Assembly: GCA_963761525.1 (NCBI GenBank)
Contig: CAVXHG010000010.1
Coordinates: forward strand, 248,001 to 312,000
Reading direction: 5' to 3'
Length of the DNA stretch: 64,000 nucleotides
From: BOG-931 sp963761525
GTDB lineage: Bacteria > Pseudomonadota > Alphaproteobacteria > Rhizobiales > Xanthobacteraceae
Shown here: positions 57,538 to 64,000 of the stretch, one piece after another
Layout of the letters: each line of letters begins with the position of its first letter
Position numbering within the stretch: position 1 is the stretch's first letter
Position numbers and translations under genes: made by a program
The notes under the pieces: generated by a model
Database searches by the model: none
What the model saw: only the letters and a program-made list of their open reading frames with translations
What the model was told of the DNA's origin: nothing

Positions 57538-60093
57538 GCGGCCCGATTAAGCTCGCCGCTTTGTTCTTTAATCGCGGCAATCAGCCCGGCGCGATCGAAC
57601 TTGGCGACAAAATCGTGGAATCCGACGGCACGGCCGCGCTCAATCGCATCCGCAGAGACCATCGCGGCAAGCGCAATGATCGGAATTTCCGCGCGATCCG
57701 GCATGGCGCGAACCGCCTCCGCAAGGCCGAAACCGTCGATCTCCGGCATTTCAATGTCGGTGACGATCAGGTCGAAATCGATTGCTGGATTTTAGGGCCG
57801 TGAGAGCTTCAGCGGCGGAGGCTACTGCAACGACACGATAGCCAGCCGCCTTGATCAGTGGCGTCAGCAGTTCGCGAAAGAATATCAAGTCATCGACCAG
57901 CAACACGGCGCGACCCTGGCGTAGCGAAGCCGCATCCGGACGCCGGAACCAGTCCTCGAACGCCTGCGGCAGGAAGTGCCCGACGTCGACAATCTCCGTG
58001 GTTGCGCCTTTGATCACCGCAAATCCGAGCAGGCCCGGACGCTCGCTTGCCACCTCGATATCAAGCCGCTCCTCGACGATATCGATAATCTCATCGACGA
58101 TGAGACCCATCGAACGGCCATGGTCGGAGAACACCAGGATCGGCTGCGCACCTTCTGTTTTGAGACGCGTCTCGCCGTCGATTCGCAGCAGCGGCATCAG
58201 CTGATCGCGGTACTGCACCAGACAGCGACCATCCGAGATTTCGATCTTGCGGCAATCGATCTCTTCAAGCCGAGTAATCAGCGAAAGCGGTACGGCCTTT
58301 GCCTGCTGGGAGCCTGCGCGGAATACCAGCAGCGAGACGGCATCGACGTCAGTGTCGCTCTCGTGGTTTTCAAACTCGGGTTTGTCGGTATGACCGGCGG
58401 TGACAGCGCGACCGAGAGCCTGCGCCACCCCGTTCGGATCGATGATCATGATGACCGAGCCATCGCCGAGAATCGTGGTTCCGGAGAATGTCGCGATGTG
58501 GCGTAGCCTGGATGACATGGGCTTGATGACGATTTCTTCCGTATGGAAGACGCCGTCGACGACCGCGCCAAATACCTGGTTACCGACCTGGATCACAACG
58601 ACGAAACCGTTATCGCTTTTGTTTTCGCCGAGACGGAGAACGTCGTTCAAGCGTACGAGGGGCAGGAGCTTGTTGCGCAGCCGTAGCACCGGCAAATCCT
58701 TGATGCGCTCGATGCGGTGCTCGCCGCCGTTGCCGACACGCACCAGTTCCAGGACGGAAAGCTGCGGAATGGCAAAGCGCTCGCCGCCGGCCTCGACAAT
58801 CAGCGCCGACACGATGGCAAGAGTAAGCGGTATCTTGATGGTGAAGGCGGTGCCGTTGCCTGGCACGGACTTCAGTTCCACCGTGCCGCCAATCTGCTCG
58901 ATATTGCTGCGCACGACATCCATACCGACGCCGCGGCCGGAAATATTCGTCACCCTCGCCGCTGTCGAGAATCCGGCATTAAAGATGAAGTTACAAATTT
59001 CAGATTCCGACTTCGCCGCGAGATCAGCCTCGGTGGCAAGTCCCTTCTCCAGGGCTTTTGCCCGAATGCCGGCAAGGTCGAGGCCGCGGCCGTTGTCCGC
59101 GATCTCAATGATGATGTGACCGCCCTGATGCCACGCCGAAAGCCTGATCGTTCCCTTCGCCGGCTTGCCTGCGGCAAGCCGCGCGGCTGGCTGTTCAATG
59201 CCATGGTCAGCGCAATTGCGAACCAGATGCGTTAGCGGGTCCTTGACCAGTTCGAGGACCTGGCGGTCGAGCTCGGTGTCGGCGCCGCGCATTTCGAGCT
59301 CAATATCCTTGCCAAGCTCGGCGCATAGATCGCGCACGATGCGCGGCAGCTTCTGCCACGCATTGCCGATCGGCTGCATGCGGGTCTTCATCACGCCTTC
59401 CTGAAGTTCAGCCGTGACGTTGGACAGGCGCTGCAGCGGCACCTTGAAATCGGAATCTTCGTTACTGCGCACAATCGCGAGGAGCTGATTGCGCGTGAGC
59501 ACCAGCTCCGAGACAGTCGTCATCAAATGATCGAGCGTATCGACGTTGACCCGGATCGAATGGGCCGCGAGCCGATCGCTGCGTTCCTCTTCGGGACGTT
59601 CCGGCGCGGCTTTTTCCTGCAGGTCGACTTTTTCCGGCAAGTCGGCCTGTTCCGCTTGCTCAGTCTCGGGCTCGCTTGCGCTTTCAGGCAGCGGCACTGC
59701 CGGCGGCAGGGCGTCAACTGCACCACGCCCCAAGCGGCCGAGCGTATCGATCAAATCGGCGTCGCTGCCGTTCGGCTCTTGCTGCTGGGTTTCGATTTCG
59801 TCGAGGATGTTTTTGATGCGATCGATGGTTGCGAGGATGATCGTGACAGCCTCAGCGGTCACAGGCATGCCCTCGCGGAACTTGCCCATCACGTTTTCGG
59901 CAGCATGCGCGAGGGTTTCGAGCCGCGGCAAAGCGAGGAAGCCGCAAGTGCCTTTGATGGTATGAACCAGCCGGAAAATGTTACCGAGAATTTTGCTGTT
60001 ATTCGGCTCCTGCTCGAAACGGACGAGCTCGGCGTCGACCAGATTGAGACTCTCATTGGTCTCAGTCAGGAACTCCCGGAGCAGGTCGTCCAT
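57534..60093 (-). pseudogene. cheA: Hybrid chemotaxis histidine kinase CheA with receiver domain, frame broken
   Basis: ATG at 60093 opens MDDLLREFLTETNESL with an Hpt domain (LVHTIKGTCGFLALPRLETL, His about 48), a dimer region, an HATPase domain (LVRNCADHGIEQPAARLAAG; GRGVGMDVVRSNIEQIGG), two CheW-like domains in tandem (ERFAIPQLSVLELVRVGNGG; AVPLSLITRLEEIDCRKIEI) and a receiver domain (RAVLLVDDLIFFRELLTPLI). Near 57780 one surplus base breaks the frame; the next reads IDFDLIVTDIEMPEIDGFGL with the phospho-Asp and ends at 57534. Full length would be about 850 residues. Hybrid CheA with fused receiver is known in alphaproteobacteria. The break is probably an indel error. Confidence 0.9.
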
Positions 60094-60304
60094 ACGCGGC
60101 GCCCTCGTTACCTGCCGAGCGCCCACCGCATGGTACACGCACAGCTTGTAAGAATACTCAAGAGCGCGCGAGGCGCGCGCCCTCGTCGCCAGGCACGCGG
60201 CGCCTGATCGGACAACCTCAGTCTGTTGGCAAACGGTTTAATTTCTATTGCGGAACGCGCTCTGTGGGCCCAGTAACCGCAATAAACCGGCGGAAAACGC
60301 CCTA

Positions 60305-60946
60305 CTACCGGGCAATAACGACCACGGCCTCGCCTTCGACGGCCGCCGAGAGGTCCAGACCGCATTCCCGGGCCAGTATGCCGGTATAGACCGGCTGGAT
60401 GGCATGGGCATCGACGGCATGGCCCGAGTTGCCAGCCAGCAGCCCTACGATGGGCTCCGCAAGCCTGGCATTAAGGCCCGATGCCGAGATTCGGAATCCC
60501 TTCCCCTCACTGGCTGGGTCTACCGTGATCATGCCACCGCGCGGGATAGTCCCCACCGCAATCAACATCATGTTGAGCAGCAGCTTGACCTGATTTTTCG
60601 GCATCAATTCTCGAGGCAGGTTCCAAGTGATCTTGGTCTTGTCATCGGAAAGCAACCCCCGCGACAGCTTTTCCGCATCACCAAGGTCGATTTGGGCACC
60701 CGCAGAGCCGGCCGCACCAAAAGCGATCCGGCAGAATTGCAACTTGGCCGAGGCCGTCTGAGCGCTTTTCTTGATCAAATCGAGCGCAAAGACCTTGGTT
60801 TCTTCGTCTTTGTCCTCTTCCAGAACCTCGAGGCCGTTAACGATCGCTCCCACCGGGCTGATCAAGTCATGACAGACGCGGGAACAAAGCAGCGCCGCCA
60901 GATCGAGGGCGCCAATGGCGATGGGACCGTTCATAGGTGCAGACAT
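60305..60946 (-). CDS. chpT: Histidine phosphotransferase ChpT
   Basis: The 213-residue protein resembles a histidine-kinase core without ATP binding. LAALLCSRVCHDLISPVGAI holds the phospho-acceptor His 26 followed by NGLEVLEED; the second domain has NQVKLLLNMMLIAVGTIPRG and a degenerate ATP lid. ChpT passes phosphate from CckA to CtrA and CpdR, so it is a direct partner of the ctrA gene at 53.8 kb. ATG at 60946 gives MSAPMNGP; the frame is open 23 codons further. The 211 bases downstream to cheA hold no gene. Confidence 0.92.
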   Translation of the reverse strand: MSAPMNGPIAIGALDLAALLCSRVCHDLISPVGAIVNGLEVLEEDKDEETKVFALDLIKKSAQTASAKLQFCRIAFGAAGSAGAQIDLGDAEKLSRGLLSDDKTKITWNLPRELMPKNQVKLLLNMMLIAVGTIPRGGMITVDPASEGKGFRISASGLNARLAEPIVGLLAGNSGHAVDAHAIQPVYTGILARECGLDLSAAVEGEAVVVIAR

Positions 60947-61066
60947 GCTTGGCTCCACTGCGCGTCTTTGAATGTGCCTGTCACAGCGTAGCCAATTCGG
61001 CAATCGTGCCCCCAAATCCGCGCCGTGCTAGACCGCCAGCCCCGCCGGGGAGACTGGAAATTATCT

Positions 61067-61858
61067 ATGCCGACTTTAGACGCCAGCGACTGTGCCGCGC
61101 TGATGGACGAACTGACGGCTATCGTCGTCCGTGCGGCGGAAGCGATTTTAGCCCTTGCCCGACAATCCGAAGTCCGCAGCAAGGCTGATGGTTCCCCGGT
61201 GACTGCGGCGGACGAGGCCGCAGAAGCGATCATCTGCGAAGGTCTGCAGCGGCTTTCGCCAAACTTGCCAATCATCTCCGAAGAACAAGCCGCCAAAGAA
61301 AACCCGGCACCGGTCGAGAGCGGCAGCTATTTCCTGGTCGATCCGCTCGACGGCACTCGTGAATTCGTCGCCGGCCGCGACGAATACACGGTCAATGTTG
61401 CGCTGATGACAGAACGGATGCCGCAACTCGGTGTCATTTGCGCGCCAGCTGCCGGCACCATTTGGCGCGGTATCGCCGGCAAAGGTGCTGACAAGATCGA
61501 ACGTACGGCAACCATCAAGCCAGTTCCGATTCACGTCCGGCCACAGCCGAGAGACGAAGTTGTCGTGATGGCCAGCCGGTCGCATCTGGATGCACAAACA
61601 CAAGCTCTTGTGAAAGCATTGCCGCGCGTCACCCTGATGCAGATCGGATCTTCGGTGAAATTCTGTTGGATCGCCGACGGCAGGGCGGACCTCTATCCGC
61701 GCATGGCGCCGACCCACGATTGGGACATCGCCGCCGGGCACGCCATCTTGCGGGCTGCCGGTGGCAGCGTCACCGCTCCAGATGGAAGTCCCGTGATTTA
61801 TGGAACCAAGGAATTGCTGATCCCTGCCTTTGTCGGCTGTGGCGGGGTCAAGGACTGA
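61067..61858 (+). CDS. cysQ: 3'(2'),5'-bisphosphate nucleotidase CysQ
   Basis: The 263-residue inositol-monophosphatase-fold enzyme shows SPVTAADEAAEAII (metal site), FLVDPLDGTREFVAGRDEYT (the DPLDGT motif, about residues 86-105) and THDWDIAAGHAILRAAGGS (about 221-239) near the C-terminus. It removes the 3'-phosphate from PAP/PAPS in sulfur metabolism. ATG at 61067 gives MPTLDASDC; an upstream in-frame start adds 14 residues. Its 3' end overlaps the convergent YHS gene by 11 bases. Confidence 0.93.
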   Translation: MPTLDASDCAALMDELTAIVVRAAEAILALARQSEVRSKADGSPVTAADEAAEAIICEGLQRLSPNLPIISEEQAAKENPAPVESGSYFLVDPLDGTREFVAGRDEYTVNVALMTERMPQLGVICAPAAGTIWRGIAGKGADKIERTATIKPVPIHVRPQPRDEVVVMASRSHLDAQTQALVKALPRVTLMQIGSSVKFCWIADGRADLYPRMAPTHDWDIAAGHAILRAAGGSVTAPDGSPVIYGTKELLIPAFVGCGGVKD

Positions 61859-62342
61859 GAGTGTGAGTCACCGCCGGCCATTTGCGTTCGGCCTCGGCGA
61901 GCACGCGATCAGGGTCAGCGGCGAATTTTTCCAAGCGGTCGCGGTCGTAAAACAGGAAGAGTCGCTTGCCGGCGATCAGCCACACATTTGGATTACCCGC
62001 TGTGGCCACGCCGCGCACCACGCTGGTCGGATCATAACCGCCAAAGCGCGGCATGTAGACGTCAGGCCGATCGGCGAAGGCATCCCTGTTGCCTATATTG
62101 CAGAAGCGCCAGACGGCTCCGCCGTAGCGAAACTCGAAGGCGGCGCTTCCTTCCATCGGCTTGCCGTCGGTGAAGAAGGCGACGGGGTCATAACCGCCGA
62201 TAGCGAGGCCGGTGTGCCAGTCCACCACGATCATTTCGGTGGTCGCGGCAACTGAAACTTGCGAGGCGATAGCGAGCGTAAGCCCCGCTGCCGCCAGGAC
62301 CCAGGCGCAGTATCGCTTCCGTTTCTGCCGTGCTGTCGTCAT
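61848..62342 (-). CDS. YHS-domain periplasmic protein
   Basis: The 164-residue product has an N-terminal signal segment (CAWVLAAAGLTLAIASQVSV) and a YHS-like domain: GLAIGGYDPVAFFTDGKPME, FRYGGAVWRFCNIGNRDAFA, and YMPRFGGYDP. YHS domains bind metals; secreted ones are found beside metal or redox systems. The usual second Cys of the canonical motif is not evident, one Cys remains (WRFCN). It is divergent from eipA. Function not known. Confidence 0.85.
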   Translation of the reverse strand: MTTARQKRKRYCAWVLAAAGLTLAIASQVSVAATTEMIVVDWHTGLAIGGYDPVAFFTDGKPMEGSAAFEFRYGGAVWRFCNIGNRDAFADRPDVYMPRFGGYDPTSVVRGVATAGNPNVWLIAGKRLFLFYDRDRLEKFAADPDRVLAEAERKWPAVTHTLSP

Positions 62343-62363
62343 AGTTCTGGCAAATGGTGGTGT

Positions 62364-62426
62364 GATTCGGATCGGATCGGCCGAGATTAAAACTTAAGCG
62401 CGTGAGCAAGGGGTTAAGGGGGAATC
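62364..62426. promoter_or_regulatory. TTAA half-sites and GANTC sites upstream of the eipA homologue
   Basis: Three TTAA half-sites (62387, 62394, 62414) and two GANTC sites (62364, 62422) lie in 63 bases before the DUF1134 gene. No perfect TTAA-N7-TTAA is present. In Brucella the homologous gene is reported as a CtrA target. Confidence 0.4.
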
Positions 62427-62431
62427 GGGGA

Positions 62432-63052
62432 ATGAATTCAACCTTGCGCCTCGTGGTGCTCGGCCTTCTGTTTGCTGGCCTGCAGGTGGTTCCGTGTGCT
62501 GCTCAACAGCAGCCGCTGCCGGCCGGACAGCCGCCAGCCGCTGGACCGCCTCCGCAGCAGCCGTCGGAAAACCAATATTCGCCGAACGAACTTATCGAGG
62601 CCGGCCACCACTTCTTCGGCGGCGTGTCGCGCGGCATTGCCATGATTGTCGAGAAGGCCGTGAGCCAATGGGGCTTGCCGAACGGCTATGTCCTTGGCGA
62701 GGAAGCCGGTGGCGCCTTCGTTGGCGGCCTGCGCTACGGCGATGGCACGCTCTACACCAAGAATGCCGGCGACGTTCGCGTGTTCTGGCAGGGACCGACC
62801 CTAGGCTTCGATGCCGGCGCCGACGGCGCCCGCACCATGATGCTGGTCTATAAACTGCCGCGGACGGAAGCGATCTTCGACCGCTTTGGCGGCGTCGACG
62901 GTTCGGCCTATTTCATCGGTGGCTTCGGCATGACCGCGCTCACCGCAAACGACATCGTCCTGGTCCCTATCCGCTCCGGCGTAGGGCTGCGACTTGGCGC
63001 GAACCTCGGCTACCTTAAATTCACATCGCGCCCGACGTGGAACCCGTTCTGA
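62432..63052 (+). CDS. eipA: DUF1134 periplasmic protein, EipA-like
   Basis: The 206-residue protein has a signal peptide (LRLVVLGLLFAGLQVVPCAA), a Pro/Gln-rich linker (residues 26-50) and a DUF1134 domain: ELIEAGHHFFGGVSRGIAMI, WGLPNGYVLGEEAGGAFVGG, LRYGDGTLYTKN and GFGMTALTANDIVLVPIRSG. In Brucella this family (EipA) is a small beta-barrel-type periplasmic protein needed for envelope integrity. ATG at 62432 is chosen to begin the signal peptide. The upstream GANTC/TTAA cluster suggests cell-cycle control. Confidence 0.9.
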   Translation: MNSTLRLVVLGLLFAGLQVVPCAAQQQPLPAGQPPAAGPPPQQPSENQYSPNELIEAGHHFFGGVSRGIAMIVEKAVSQWGLPNGYVLGEEAGGAFVGGLRYGDGTLYTKNAGDVRVFWQGPTLGFDAGADGARTMMLVYKLPRTEAIFDRFGGVDGSAYFIGGFGMTALTANDIVLVPIRSGVGLRLGANLGYLKFTSRPTWNPF

Positions 63053-63228
63053 ACCCCGTCGCCTGAACTCTGCTTTTCAGGGCGAAGCCTGCCTTCGAGC
63101 CGGGCATGATTGTTGTCATAGCGCCGCCGCGCCGGGCAGTTTAGGTTAACGCCGGGTGAAAGTGGTACAGCCCACACCCCCGTGGCATGGTCCCGCCACG
63201 ACAGCGGTGCGGCTAGAGGCGTAGAGTG

Positions 63229-64000
63229 ATGATTGAACCCGTTATGTATTTCGGGATCGGGTTTCTAGTTGCAGCTCTGCTTGGACTGCTGTTCATCCCG
63301 CTTGTTCATAATCGCGCCGTGCGCCTGACCATGCGGCGGCTCGAAGCCGCCACGCCGCTTTCCATTGCCGAGATCCGCGCTGACAAGGACCAGTTGCGCG
63401 CCGAGTTCGCGATGTCGACCCGCCGCCTCGAAATGAGCGTGGCGCAGATGAAAACCAAGACGACGTCGCAGCTTGCCGATCTCGGCAAGAAGACGGACGC
63501 TATCAACCAACTGAAGAAAGAGCTTGGCGAAAAGAGTGCAACTATTTTTGCGCTTGAGGCGCGCGACAAAACGCTGCGTGAGCAGCTGCGCGCGACCGAG
63601 GAAGAATTTGGTATCAAGACCGGCGCGCTCCGGGAAGCCGAGCGCACGCTGGCCGACAAGGAAGCCGAGCTGGTGAAGCTCGTCTCTGAGCTCGGCGAGC
63701 ATTCCATCATTGCCGACAATCAGCGCGTCGAGCTCGCAGCGCTACGAACCCAGGTCGAGGCGATGAAGGTCAGCGTCACCGACTACGACCGTACCGTGAA
63801 GGACGTTCAGCATCGCCTGCAGCGTGAACGCGAGGACTCGAACACGGCCTCGGCGCAGTTGACCGAAGCACGCACTAACCTTGGCAACCTCGGCGCCCGC
63901 ACGACCGACCTTGAGCGTCAGCTTCTTATCCAGACCACCGAAGCTGAAGTGCTGAACCGTCGCGTCCAGGAGCTGGAAACCCGTCTTGGCGATCAGGGGC
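63229..64000 (+). CDS. Membrane-anchored coiled-coil protein (partial)
   Basis: From ATG 63229 the frame stays open to the window edge, at least 257 residues. An N-terminal helix (YFGIGFLVAALLGLLFIPLV) is followed by HNRAVRLTMRRLEAATPLS and then a long heptad-type coiled coil (IRADKDQLRAEFAMSTRRLE; KKTDAINQLKKELGEKSATI; LREAERTLADKEAELVKLVS). The form resembles conserved hypothetical proteins of Bradyrhizobium relatives. A role in envelope or polarity scaffolding is speculative. The 176 bases to its left hold no gene. Confidence 0.8.
   Translation, partial: MIEPVMYFGIGFLVAALLGLLFIPLVHNRAVRLTMRRLEAATPLSIAEIRADKDQLRAEFAMSTRRLEMSVAQMKTKTTSQLADLGKKTDAINQLKKELGEKSATIFALEARDKTLREQLRATEEEFGIKTGALREAERTLADKEAELVKLVSELGEHSIIADNQRVELAALRTQVEAMKVSVTDYDRTVKDVQHRLQREREDSNTASAQLTEARTNLGNLGARTTDLERQLLIQTTEAEVLNRRVQELETRLGDQG

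Noticed and set aside
52498..57782. Programmed ribosomal frameshifting in fliI and cheA
   Set aside because: No slippery heptamer or downstream stimulatory hairpin is evident, and homologues are read in one frame; simple indels explain the breaks.
1..64000. CRISPR array, rRNA operon or intact prophage
   Set aside because: No regularly spaced repeats, no rRNA-like conserved blocks and no phage structural genes were seen.

Overview
This window looks like a chromosomal segment of a free-living, flagellated alphaproteobacterium of the order Hyphomicrobiales (Rhizobiales), closest in style to the Bradyrhizobium/Xanthobacteraceae side. The reasons are a ctrA-chpT cell-cycle phosphorelay next to fliI/fliJ and a che cluster, a DUF1134/EipA-type periplasmic protein, a Ku-LigD operon with the phosphoesterase-ligase-polymerase domain order, an EcfG-type promoter (GGAAC-N16-CGTT), clustered GANTC sites, high GC, and a palindromic repeat of a type I associate with this group. 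No rRNA, CRISPR array or intact prophage was seen. There is one tRNA gene (Gln, TTG).

Layout. 1-1067: degraded end of an integrated element at the 3' end of tRNA-Gln, holding a RiPP-like 53-residue peptide, a short-chain dehydrogenase remnant and a C-terminal tyrosine-recombinase fragment. 1.3-4.7 kb: acyl-CoA/beta-oxidation operon (enoyl-CoA hydratase, HSDL2-like dehydrogenase, acyl-CoA dehydrogenase). 4.8-14.9 kb: deacetylase-family protein, xseB, ligD and ku (NHEJ), dxs, tlyA, RlmD-like methyltransferase, dienelactone hydrolase. 14.9-22 kb, mostly minus strand: lemA with three TPM-domain genes, a RibBA variant with a degenerate second domain, aroC, a lysine-rich 13-residue micro-ORF, a histidine phosphatase and fabI. 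22.2-27.8 kb: ECF sigma/anti-sigma pair, DUF21 protein, DnaJ-like protein, lipoprotein, pdxH, SDR.

27.9-41.2 kb is the most unusual part. It combines two flavoprotein monooxygenases (one like 2,6-dihydroxypyridine 3-monooxygenase), an enamidase-like amidohydrolase, a PF06684 'amino acid synthesis' protein, two ANL-type ligases (one degenerate), a beta-barrel outer-membrane protein, a small cupin, and a complete Liv-type ABC importer. I read it as uptake, CoA activation, hydroxylation and ring opening of an unknown, probably N-heterocyclic or aromatic acid.

41.3-49.6 kb: TauE/SafE exporter, VanX-like dipeptidase, a CDF-transporter remnant, DUF3617 protein, flhA, two solute-binding proteins, a TcuA-like flavoprotein, and a small membrane peptide behind an EcfG-type promoter. 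49.7-61 kb: SigK/RskA-like pair, fliJ-fliI, ctrA, cheA-W-Y-B-R and chpT. 61-64 kb: cysQ, a YHS protein, the eipA homologue and the start of a coiled-coil membrane protein.

A caution on quality: eight genes that are normally intact (ECF sigma, the DUF21 protein with two breaks, two ANL ligases, the pyridine-type monooxygenase, livF, fliI, cheA) are each broken by a single-base shift with the family sequence resuming in another frame. Several of these genes are core motility genes, so sequencing or assembly indels are more likely than true decay for most of them. They are listed as pseudogenes as read, spanning both frames.
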